Of a stretch of 64,000 nt of DNA, positions 47,046 to 56,716 are shown piece by piece. The translations under genes and the position numbers were made by a program. Each line of letters starts with the position of its first letter. Position 1 is the first letter of the stretch. Source of the stretch: Atopsyche davidsoni (lineage: Eukaryota > Arthropoda > Insecta > Trichoptera > Hydrobiosidae); assembly GCA_022113835.1 (NCBI GenBank), contig JAILWY010000019.1, positions 4,612,001-4,676,000 on the forward strand, read 5' to 3'. The notes beneath the pieces are model-generated. The model was not told where the DNA came from, ran no database searches, and saw only the letters and a list, made by a program, of their open reading frames with translations.

Positions 47046-47929
47046 TGAAGAAATCAGACGCCATTGTCTCATTGAAGAAATTAACAATAAATGTTCACAA
47101 CTAAATCAAAAACCTTTTTAAGAAACGACTCGGCGGTAGAATATTTTTGCATGTATTGCAAATCTCTCTGGTATGGGCATTACAAGTGTGACATGAAATC
47201 TTCGCATTCTAACTAGCCTTAAGAACTAATGTGCAACTCCCCCTCTGTAAAATCCGAATGAAGACGATATAATCCATCAACTGAAGTAATGGAATTGTGT
47301 ACCAGTGACTTGATTCTATAATGGAAGTCGATCCAACCTGAATCAGTAGCAATATTATGTATAAGGCAATGGGATGGGCGCAAAGTACTGACACAGAACA
47401 ATTTTCTATTTCTATTACGTTTTCAGTGGACATAAAAAAACATCATCTCCCATATAAAGAAAAGCAGTTAGAAAATAATTTGTTTTCTTAGACTTTCACA
47501 AGCATCAGGTCGAACGTATTTTTACTGATTTAATATTTTTAAAAGATAAATCAACCCCAGTGTCTACAATGGTTTTGGTTACGACAAAGTTAGTTTAAAG
47601 TGTGTAATTATGTTAATTGAATCTATAGACGTTTGTTAGAAAAATATTATTATTATATGCAATTGTTCTATCTCTATTAATGCCTAATGCAACGAAGAGA
47701 ATTAAAAGCTGTTTGAGCTTGACATAAGCATCGATGTACTAACTAATGCAACGGAGAGAAAAAACTATCTGACTATCCCCGTTCTACGCGCAGGTTTTGG
47801 GGCTTGAAATGAGCGGCTTATTTGGTAGCATTCATGATTTACTATAGGTTCAGTAATGTGTTAGGCATGGAAAAACCCTTTATTGCAACGAAGAGAATTA
47901 AATGCTTTTATAAGCATCGATGTGACCCG

Positions 47930-48118
47930 ATCCGGACGTGTCTGGAGATGGCCGCGGCGCAGACGCTGACCGTGGGCCTCGGAGAAAGTGAACCTGCCTC
48001 CGGTGAGCGCGACTGGTTACCTGAACAAACACGGGGCGGGCCACGCGCTTACCTGCCGGTAACCCTGGCAGAGCGCAGAACCGTCGGAGCACAAGTCGTC
48101 CGTCGAGCTTAATCTGCA
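47930..48118. other. GC-rich island before exon 2 of the 48-kb gene
   Basis: Strongly GC-rich (ggccgcggcgcagacgctga) with a possible donor ctccg|gtgagcg at about 48003. It could be an alternative first exon of the cuticle gene that starts at 48481, but no TATA/initiator pair is clear. Confidence 0.3.
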
Positions 48119-48144
48119 AGACTGGATAGAAACTTTTCCCAAAG

Positions 48145-48245
48145 CCGGCTACACACGCTACGATGCAACCTTCAACCGAATCACAGTTAACCGATGGCGT
48201 CCCATTATTTGGATTTCGCTAACAGGACGCTATTGGTCGGTTTTA
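48145..48245. mobile_element. MITE family 1, copy 3
   Basis: Left arm ccggctacacacgctacgat, gcaaccttcaaccgaatcac, gatggcgtccc; right arm ggacgctattggtcgg. Matches elements at 938 and 17778. It lies about 215 bp upstream of the exon-2 acceptor of the cuticle gene. Confidence 0.55.
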
Positions 48246-48480
48246 CTTTTTGATAAATAATATAAATTAATTGAGAATAAAAATTACTAACAAAGATGGC
48301 GTCTTACTGTTCACATTTGGATTTTTAATTTTTATTTAATTTGGTGTCTGCGCTTGAATGTTTGGAGCAGTTACTGTTGTTTCGCTGTCATTGTCATACT
48401 TTTTTACTATTTCATTAAATTATATTAAGATATATAATAATTTGAGAAAATATTGTTTCAGATCTTCTGCTACTACTAAA

Positions 48481-51400
48481 ATGGAGTTCGCCTACTTCGG
48501 AATCAGCATCCTCATATGCATAGTTTTGGATTCGACCAAAGACGTTTCTTCTGCCAAAGTTCCTCTCAGGCCGGTATACGAAAAGACTGGAGAAAATATC
48601 GACTTGTACGGAAACCCCTTGGCCGGAAGTTCTCCGGCGCACTTGCAGCGCCGTGCTAGGGCCCACGCACGTGACCAGCGGAGGAGGTTCGACTCCGAGA
48701 AGGACCGCATGCAGCGGGCGCAGAGGCAGAGGTTCACGGAGAACGGGGGGGAAACCATGGACAGCTACGTGAGGGCTCACAAAGAACAGCAAGAAAGCTT
48801 TCACAGAGAAATGGAAAACAAGCAGGCCAAGGATGTGAAAGGAGCCGCTTCTCAGTATCGCGGCAACAACATCGCTGTCATCACGAGAGAGGGCGAGGCA
48901 CTTGCAACTGTAGATAAGACTCAAAAGAGAACACTTAAGGACTTTCCGAATGCTCAGTGGTGGAAAAACTCACAAATAAGACAAAAAAGAGTCAACATTA
49001 ACAGCGTCGCTTCAGTGACAGAGCACGCCAGAGAGGAGCGCTCCCATTCTGCAAGAAGTCCGTATGTTTTGGGACAAAATTACTTTCTGCCCATGCAAGG
49101 AGCTGCAAGTCCTGCGTACTCACAGCTGTTTTCGCCGACTCCTGCGAGCCCTGGCGCACGCGACAGGGTCATAGTCCCCCACTTTTCTCCCAGCCAGAAC
49201 TTCAATACTGACGACATCAGCTCGCTGACGAGCGCGGCGCTGTCCGACGACCAGGCTCAGGGTCAGTTCAGCCAGCTCAGCGGATACAAGAGTGTGCAAG
49301 ACATCCAATCGCTAAGCGCGCTCCTGGGCAAGGGTCCAGACGATCAACTGCAGGGCTTGAACAGGCTATTGCATGATATTCCTAATCATAAAGTGACCAA
49401 CGAAGAGTTTAAAAATTCCCACATTAATATCAAAGCGTCGTCTCTAGATATTCCCAAGGAGGAGTACAAAAAGTATGATTACTTTGCCCCTTATCCCTCT
49501 TCCGACCGCCCGCAATTCACGTATAGCTACAACGACGAAGGTCAGAGACAGTTCAAGGACCACACGCCCATCACGGAGAACGTCCAAGATGTCGCGGATA
49601 CGAGGAGACCACCCGTCCACATCGGCACAGTCGAGCAGTTCTACCCGACTGAGGCCCCCCTGTCGCACAGTTCCTCGACCAGCTACTACAAGGTCGAAGT
49701 GTCTAACAAGATTGTCACGGAGACGCCGAGGACCGATGAGTACTCGCTCACTGACTCGGGATCTTCTTCTTTCTCGTCCGGACGAAACAATGTAAGTATC
49801 CAGATACGAAAACAACCAGACCCGAGTCTGCCCAGCAATCGTACTGAAAAACCTGAATCGCCTCGCCTTCGTTTTGGGGATCGGATAAAAACTAGACGGC
49901 GACAAAATTTGCACCCTGTAAACACGACGAATTTTCATAGCAATAGAACTAAAAGAAATGCGTACGAAAGTCCCATAAAATACAACATTATGTCACCGAT
50001 TCGTCTAAAAAGGTATGACGCCGCAAAAGTAGTATATAGTGTTAATTCTAATTTGAATGGTCACGCAAAGGCAACAGACAGAATGGACACCTCTGACATG
50101 GTTCTAGATACAGAGTTATTTGTAACCGGAAAGGACTACGCCAATGAAAAAATAATTAATAATTGCAATAGCTCCAGTAGTGCTAGCGACGATAGTGAGT
50201 TTTACTACTACGATGATGATTCCGATAAAAATAACACTGGTTTAAATTTAGACATTGATTTTGCATCGTATGACGACATAGCACAGGAAACAGGTAAAAA
50301 CTTAACGTACAGTGACATATTTAACGGGAGTATGATAAACTCGAGCGAAAACCCGCATTTTGAATCTCTGATCCGATACAAAATGATGAAACGGCCGATC
50401 TTGTATCGCATTTTGAATGGAGTAAAAATGAGAATTATGAATCCAAATATAAATAGGTTTCGCACTCTTCTTATAAAAAAACCTAGTAGAGATTACAATT
50501 ACCGCAATTTCAGACCGAGAAAGCAAGATTTTATATATTACAATCAAAACAATCACAGGCAGATAGATCAGATCAATCACAACTATGGAACGCATCGTCC
50601 CTTTGGGGTCGTACCTTTAGATACCGCCGACGAATACGATGACGAGAGTGATTACGACGATGAAAACTATAGTGATGATGACTATGACGATGAAGGTGGC
50701 GGCTACGACGCCTCTTCGAGCCTTAATTACTACAACAATTACTACAACTCCAACCCTTACAGATCGTCGAGTCCTTACGACACTTACAACAGTGAATCGC
50801 GGTTTTACAACCAATACGCTTCAGGTTACAACCAATATGACGATTATATCAACTATAATAAGCCCGTTTACAAAAACCGCTATAACGGACACAAACAGCA
50901 ACGCTACCGGCAGATATACCACGATAGAGACCCGTTCCCTAAGTACTACAATAGATACGCTTCCGATTACAACGACCATGATGATTACATAAACGATGAT
51001 ACTTATAACGATTTTGCCAGTAATTTAAGAAGTCACCACTATCGACCACAGAGATACTATGACTACGAAAGTGACGATTTAAATGACGGTTCCGATTTTT
51101 ACAACGACTATTTAAACAGAAATCGCAACCACGGGCAGAATTTCCAAAATTATGACAATGACAATTACAATGACGATCCTTACGATGACGGCTACAATAA
51201 TTTCAATGGACAGAACAAAAACAGCAATGGATACGGTTTAAGTAAGCCGAATAAGCATGTTCCTAGTAATTACTACGTAGAAAACTACAATCAATACGTT
51301 ACACACGATTATAATGGAAACACTAAAAATACAGGATATCCAAGTCATACTTTAGGATTCGGACCACACAAAAAACCACAGAATATATTTAATATATTTA

Positions 51401-51732
51401 GAGGTGATAGAAACGGTCCTCACTATCGAGGCAAACACAAGAAACGACCGTATTTCAGTAGCAATATCGCCTATCCCGACAACGGCGAGAACTGTCCCGA
51501 TTGTCAGGGTGGCGTCATCCACATCGACCATTTGAACGTCTACCATGGCAACGATAAAGCCAAGCGTCACCACAGCCATCAGCTGCACCAGTTCTATCAC
51601 AGGAAGCCCTACAAGCGGCCGGCCAAGTGGTACAAGCCGAGGGTGCACAAGCGGCACCGGGGCAAAAAAAACACCTTTCATCGACTGCACAAAAACCTTC
51701 ACAAAATAAATAACAAGTTTCGCACCTATTAA
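48481..51732 (+). CDS. Cuticle gene, unspliced long isoform A (no RR domain)
   Basis: Open frame of 1083 residues from ATG 48481 to TAA. It shares residues 1-437 with the RR isoform, then continues for 646 residues past a consensus donor. The tail has two further dibasic sites (RTKR 489-492, RLKR 508-511), an acidic Tyr-rich block (about 716-745, DEYDDESDYDDE), a long Tyr/Asn/Asp-rich region, a CPDC motif (Cys1005, Cys1008) and a His/Lys/Arg-rich end (about 1021-1083). The length and strong composition bias show it is coding. I chose 48481 as start because an acceptor (attgtttcag, ending 48461) lies just upstream, so the open sequence at 48358-48461 is intronic. Secreted structural protein; family not recognised for the tail. 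Confidence 0.8.
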   Translation: MEFAYFGISILICIVLDSTKDVSSAKVPLRPVYEKTGENIDLYGNPLAGSSPAHLQRRARAHARDQRRRFDSEKDRMQRAQRQRFTENGGETMDSYVRAHKEQQESFHREMENKQAKDVKGAASQYRGNNIAVITREGEALATVDKTQKRTLKDFPNAQWWKNSQIRQKRVNINSVASVTEHAREERSHSARSPYVLGQNYFLPMQGAASPAYSQLFSPTPASPGARDRVIVPHFSPSQNFNTDDISSLTSAALSDDQAQGQFSQLSGYKSVQDIQSLSALLGKGPDDQLQGLNRLLHDIPNHKVTNEEFKNSHINIKASSLDIPKEEYKKYDYFAPYPSSDRPQFTYSYNDEGQRQFKDHTPITENVQDVADTRRPPVHIGTVEQFYPTEAPLSHSSSTSYYKVEVSNKIVTETPRTDEYSLTDSGSSSFSSGRNNVSIQIRKQPDPSLPSNRTEKPESPRLRFGDRIKTRRRQNLHPVNTTNFHSNRTKRNAYESPIKYNIMSPIRLKRYDAAKVVYSVNSNLNGHAKATDRMDTSDMVLDTELFVTGKDYANEKIINNCNSSSSASDDSEFYYYDDDSDKNNTGLNLDIDFASYDDIAQETGKNLTYSDIFNGSMINSSENPHFESLIRYKMMKRPILYRILNGVKMRIMNPNINRFRTLLIKKPSRDYNYRNFRPRKQDFIYYNQNNHRQIDQINHNYGTHRPFGVVPLDTADEYDDESDYDDENYSDDDYDDEGGGYDASSSLNYYNNYYNSNPYRSSSPYDTYNSESRFYNQYASGYNQYDDYINYNKPVYKNRYNGHKQQRYRQIYHDRDPFPKYYNRYASDYNDHDDYINDDTYNDFASNLRSHHYRPQRYYDYESDDLNDGSDFYNDYLNRNRNHGQNFQNYDNDNYNDDPYDDGYNNFNGQNKNSNGYGLSKPNKHVPSNYYVENYNQYVTHDYNGNTKNTGYPSHTLGFGPHKKPQNIFNIFRGDRNGPHYRGKHKKRPYFSSNIAYPDNGENCPDCQGGVIHIDHLNVYHGNDKAKRHHSHQLHQFYHRKPYKRPAKWYKPRVHKRHRGKKNTFHRLHKNLHKINNKFRTY

Positions 51733-54700
51733 CCTATCAAATAATTAAATTTGATTCAAATATTTTTTCGGGTATGTTTTGACCGTGAATAGATTTTTTA
51801 TAGCCGAATAAAAAAAGTACAAATACTTAAACAAAGGGTTTAGAAAATGATGATTTTCAAAACGTGAATTCCTATTTAGAAAATATCAATAAAACGATAT
51901 TAACAGCATCATTATATTATATTATATATTTTTAATAAAATATCATATCCATAATTTTTACAGGTAATTTTGAATATAATGCATTGCTCGATACTAATTT
52001 CTAAAAGTTGTGCTCTATGTATTCATGTAAAATTTTCTAAGACAAATATGTGTAATACATAAAAGGTTGTTTAGCAAGCTGGCTTGGAATAGTCTCATAA
52101 AAAATCGTAGTACGCTAAATACTCAGTTTATAATATTTTACCATCTTCATACAACATTTTTGATTTCGTATTGATAGGAATAAACCAGCAAAAAAAAGTA
52201 TTTGATATTTATATTCGCAAACTAAGTAAATTAGGGAAGATTGAAAACGAAAAAAAAAGGAAACGATTCACTTAGGCACTTTCGTATAAAAAAGTATCCA
52301 TCGCATGAAACGAAACCTTACAGTAATTAAATCAAACCTCGTACCTGAAAATACTTGTGGCTGATCCTGAACCTATTTTCATAAACTATGTGTAGTATTT
52401 ATTCTAAGAAATGCAGTGGAAAACCACCAATCATAACTTAGCATTTAACTGTACAAAATATCTTAAAGTTAAGATTTTTCGTGGCGTTGATTCCTTGTCT
52501 TTTAAAATATTTACAAAGAGAAGGGCTCTTAAAATTTTATTAAATCACTTTCCATAACTCACAATATTTACAAGAAGTTAATAAACATTTACATGCTTAT
52601 TATCAATAATTAATACAAACAACAAAAAAAGAAACTATTTGATAACATATTTATTCATATCACTGTTCGGTGATGGAAATAATAATTAAGTTATACCTAA
52701 AAATATTCCATTTCTAATCACTATTGCGTGAAAAAACCCTACTTTTTTTACTACAGAAATTTTTTATGAATATTCAAAATTGTTCAATTATTATCTTTAA
52801 GAATCAGGTGGTACCGAAGGTAGTAATTATTAAACAATCACTTTGATTAAAACATGCTAGAACACAGTTTCTGATCAGTAATGTAAATTAAAACAACATA
52901 TAACTACATTTCACTTTAGTCACACGGATTGAATAAATAACATTTTATGGTTTACTAAATTGTAAACAGCTTATAAGAGAAATAGTGTATTTTTCCAATT
53001 GTTTACTATTATTAACGTTTCTCAGCCTTTCAAATACTGTGGTGAGGCTTTTTACACGTATTACGAATAATTTATTTGTAACCTAAGGTCAGTACGAACC
53101 ATTTAAATATTTTTTACTTAAATTGATAAAGATTCAATAAAAAATATTTTATTTGCATCCAATCATGCTTATTCGCTTAAGACTCGATCAATTCGTAATA
53201 CTCCATATTGAACAGTAATTATGAAGAGCCAAATGGCTAGGAGATTAAGATTATTTTTGTGTGAGATCACTTCGGCTCTTCAAGGATTTCTTTAGATTCT
53301 GAAGAAGCCATTGAAAGTTAAAATCGATCACAAAAAATATGATCGTAATCTCGGAGTTATTTATATTGTCAGGGTCGTGTGGTAAATAATTTTCAATTAA
53401 GTAATTTTTACCTTTACTCAGGCTAGGTTAACTAAAGATTTGAAATTTAATTAAAATTTCAAACAATATAATATTTAAACCTGTCTACCTGTTTTAAAAA
53501 ACAGGATTTCGCGTATTGGCGTGATTTTGGGAATATCTGCGTGTAACCAATTTAACAAACTAACAAGTGCAAATTTAAATATTTAATATGAACCAATACT
53601 AGACAGGCAAACCTTAAATGCGATGAAAATATTATTTTTTATTTGTGTTATTTCAATTTAAAATATGACGTTATTAATAATTAAATCTGAAAATATTGCG
53701 AGCGAAAATAAACATATTTAAAAAATAAACATATTTGAAATAATCAAGATTTTTTGCGCGCTTTAATTAATTTATATATATGAAAAAAATTGCCCATTTA
53801 TAAAATATTTACACAGTCTGTTGAAAAAAAAAAAACAACGAAACGATTTTAAAATTTACATAATTTCCAATTCAGTGAGAATATTATTTAGTAGCTATTT
53901 ATTTTTATGCTTATAATTTGGTGTTATAATTTTACTAAAGGCTCCAAATAAATATTATTATTGTTCTAGTGAAATAAAGAAAAAAAATTCTTTATGTCGA
54001 CAAAATGAAACAAAAGTGCATATTTAAAAGTACTTTTTTTTATTTTTTATACTATGTGTATGTTTAACATATTTAATCACAATAAATATGACTTCAGAAA
54101 AAAATTGTCTAATTATTAAAATTGTTATGCACAAATGAACATTGCACCTTAGTATATAGTAAGTGCGTAAGAAAAACAAAATATTGAAAGAATAAAACAA
54201 ACTTAATTTATACAGAATGTAAAAAAAATTCTGATATTTTTATTTAAAACGTTTTTAAAGAGAAAAACCATAATGCTTTAATTTTATGTTAAACATTTGG
54301 CGTGCAATGCACTAATGTTTTTTTACTAACATTAACATTTTATTTAATATATTTTTTATCGTTGAACGTATATATTCATAAACATAAACGTTTTATTATA
54401 TCAATAAAACAAAATCTCCACAGCAAGAAATCTTTATTGATAAATTTTTATTCGTATATTTTTCCATTTCCATAAACATAATTTATCTTTTGATATGTTG
54501 TATTCAGGTCTTTCAATAATCTTCGCTTGCCTTTCCTTGGGAAATGCTTTAAATTAAAATTTTAATACTAAAATGTTATTGAAATCATTTATTTATTTCA
54601 ATAAAAAAAATATTTCTATCAATAAATTATCTGTTTAACTAAAAATTATTCTAAACGTTACATATAATTTAATTCTGCTTCATCGTCGGAAGTATAATAA

Positions 54701-55988
54701 ACTGAGCAATGATATCAGAACAAATTCTCTGTTTATCGTTTTAAAGTTTTAGTTTTAGTATCAGTGTATGATCTTATTAAAAATCAGCGCACACTAATAA
54801 AATTTCAAAAGGCTTATAAATATAGTATTTTCAAAAAATGCACTATAATTTAAGATTTCTAAATTTGCAATATGCACTTTGGCAGTCGTTACAAGATTGT
54901 ACTTACCAATAAAAAATAAGCATCGTTAATGTACCGCCGACATCTAAAGTAGTGTTCAAAAAACAGCATTTGAACTCTTCAACGGGCCGACACGTTTTTG
55001 AAAATGAATCAATTAAATAAATAAAGATTAGAAAGTCTTGACGCACTTACACATAAGTGTGACTTGCCATCTTCTGTGAAAAGTTTAAACATTTTCTAAA
55101 GCAGAGAAAGGCTGCGCCATTAGCAACAATACTGGACGAAACATTTTTCATAATAATATGCAAGCGAGACTCAACACAAGAATTCTCGAGTTTACAATCC
55201 AGATAGAAACAGTACTGCCTTCAGCCTGCAGTTAAAAATTTTGTGTTTCTTTTTAACGCAGTATTTTATAATTAAAATAGTTAAAATAAATAACACATAT
55301 GTATTGCTGCCAAAGGCATTCCTAACTCGAGTACACTTGGTGATAAGATGTCGTATAAATTTTGTATGACGAAGTGCTTAGGAATAGTAAATAAAACACA
55401 AAACCTAGAAGATTATTTCTTTAAATAACAAATTTATTAAAACATCTCAAATATCCAAAAATAGTAAAATGTAAATACGCAATATGGTAGTAGTAATATT
55501 TTACAAATATAATACAAGTAATTAACGAGGTTCGTTTGATTTATTGACCTCATCCTTCAGATTTAAACATGTCCTTTGAATAAGCGTTATATTACGGTTA
55601 AAATACGTAAAAAAAAAACCGCAGCTGTTACGTTTTAGGCATTTGCCTCGGTAAAGAGCTGTATCAGAGAAAGTATTCTCAATTTTGAAACATCTGGAAA
55701 TTTACCTGCCAGGATGGAGCTCGAACCGAGAACTGAGCTGCTAACTTTAACTGATTGCTTGTATTTACGTGGGCGGTGTTGTGGTTGCAGTTGCAGTACG
55801 CGTCGCAGTACGAGTTCGGATACCGCGTGAAGGACCCTCACTCCGGCAACGACTTCGGCCACTCGGAGAGCTCCGACGGGGAGTCGGCCTCGGGCAGCTA
55901 CCACGTGCTGCTCCCGGACGGGCGCCTGCAGCGGGTGCGCTACCGTGCCGGCCCGCAGGGGTACCAGGCCCACGTGTCCTACCACTGA
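48481..55988 (+). CDS. Cuticle gene with alternative RR terminal exon (isoform B)
   Basis: Spliced form join(48481..49791, 55791..55988), 502 residues. Residues 1-437 come from the first coding exon: signal peptide (about 1-26), a Lys/Arg/Glu/Gln-rich helical-looking stretch (about 50-150), a dibasic RQKR site at 167-170 and a Ser/Tyr/Pro-rich region. Residues 438-502 are a complete RR chitin-binding domain (YEFGYRVKD, GSYHVLLPDGR, VRYRAGPQGYQAHVSYH) at the extreme C-terminus. The donor at 49792 (aat|gtaagtat) is near-perfect consensus, the acceptor at 55790 (gtggttgcag) is good, and both are phase 0. The protein would be secreted and chitin-binding. The alternative is reading through the donor to 51732. 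The domain call is firm; that both forms are made is inference. Confidence 0.75.
51807..51812 (+). promoter_or_regulatory. Polyadenylation signal for the unspliced isoform
   Basis: AATAAA 75 nt after the TAA of the long open frame, with another at about 51888. A usable early poly(A) site here is what an unspliced, intron-retaining transcript would need to end before the RR exon. Confidence 0.4.
53252..53340. repeat. Foldback with hammerhead-like motif, diverged copy
   Basis: Left arm tttttgtgtgagatcacttc, ggctcttcaagg; right arm ttctgaagaagccattgaaa … aaatcgatcacaaaaaat. The plus arm has CTGAAGA and GAAA boxes with a very short middle. Confidence 0.35.
55791..55988 (+). CDS. RR chitin-binding terminal exon
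   Basis: Sixty-five codons plus TGA encoding a whole RR domain: the Y-E-F-G-Y start, a hydrophilic Ser/Asp/Glu stretch (GHSESSDGESAS), then GSYHVLLPDGRLQRVRYRA and GYQAHVSYH. GC-rich compared with the flanking intron. Two acceptors six bases apart (ttgcag|ttgcag|tac) are both in frame and differ only by Leu-Gln. The codons AHVSYH and the stop pass directly into a tandem array resembling them. An AATAAA at 56690 would end the transcript. Confidence 0.85.
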   Translation: MQYASQYEFGYRVKDPHSGNDFGHSESSDGESASGSYHVLLPDGRLQRVRYRAGPQGYQAHVSYH

Positions 55989-56652
55989 CCGTGTCCCACC
56001 ATCCACGTGTCCTACCACCCACGGGACCTACCACCCACGTGCCCTACCATCCACGTGTCCTACCACCCACGTGTTCTACCACTGACCGTGTCCCTACCAT
56101 CCACGTGTCTTACCACCCACGTGTCCTACCACTGACCGTGTCCCTACCATCCACGTGTCCTACCACCCACGTATCCTACCACTGACCGTTTACCTACCAT
56201 CCACGTGCTCTACCACCCACGTGCCCTACCCTAACCTAACCTAACCTACCACCCACGTGTCCTACCACTGACCGTGTCCTTACCATCCACGTGCCCTAGC
56301 ACCCACGTGCCTTACCACCCACTAGCCCTACCACACACGTGTCCTACCACTGACCGTGTCCCTACCATCCACGTGTCCTACCACCCACGTATCCTACCAC
56401 TGACCGTTTCTTTACCATCCACGTGCTCTACCACCCACCTGCCCTACCCTAACCTAACCTAACCTACCACCTACGTGTCCTACCACTGACCGTGTCCCTA
56501 CCATCCACGTGCTCTACCACCCACCTGCCCTACCCTAACCTAACCTAACCTACCACCTACGTGTCCTACCACTGACCGTGTCCCTACCATCCACGTGCCC
56601 TAGCACCCACGTGCCTTACCACCCACGTGCCCTACCACACACGTGTCCCACC
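55970..56652 (+). repeat. 16-bp minisatellite with interstitial (CCTAA)3 runs
   Basis: Units of the form CACGTGTCCTACCACC, many alternating with a longer unit that includes ACTGACCGTGTCCCTACCAT. The first unit is the last five codons and stop of the RR exon. About 20 CACGTG sites are present. Three runs of ccctaacctaacctaacct lie at 56228, 56447 and 56533, the last two in blocks repeated with an 86-bp period. Confidence 0.85.
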
Positions 56653-56689
56653 CCGGCGGCCCCCCGGCTCGCACAGGCTGCGCTTGGTA

Positions 56690-56695
56690 AATAAA
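56690..56695 (+). promoter_or_regulatory. Polyadenylation signal for the RR isoform
   Basis: AATAAA just beyond the end of the minisatellite and just before a TTAA-flanked MITE. If used, the whole tandem array lies in the 3' untranslated region of the RR isoform. Confidence 0.4.
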
Positions 56696-56716
56696 TTAAG
56701 TTCGTCCTTTTCTTAA

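Larger units (their letters stand above)
41266..48461 (+). other. Probable intron 1 of the 48-kb cuticle gene
   Basis: 7.2 kb from a GTGAGT donor to the attgtttcag acceptor. It contains the inverted tRNA-like element (41531-42177), a TA/TG microsatellite, a hammerhead-like motif at 43915, a perfect hairpin at 45302, SINE-like sequence at 46795, a GC-rich island at 47930 and a MITE at 48145. Between these it is AT-rich and shows no supported exon. Confidence 0.5.
49792..55790 (+). other. Optional 6.0-kb intron containing the isoform A tail
   Basis: Donor aat|gtaagtat, acceptor gtggttgcag, phase 0 on both sides. Its first 1.9 kb is open and coding in the unspliced form; the remaining 4 kb is AT-rich and shows no other exon. 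A foldback copy lies at 53252-53340. Confidence 0.6.

Noticed and set aside
48358..48480. 41 extra N-terminal residues (MFGAVTVVSLSLSYFF…) on the long cuticle frame
   Set aside because: AT-rich, with a splice acceptor at 48460-48461 in between; the residues after 48481 already form a signal peptide.
49444..49938. Antisense 164-codon frame, and the + strand frames at 49475, 50639, 55769
   Set aside because: Shadows of the cuticle coding exons or of the minisatellite; no independent motif.
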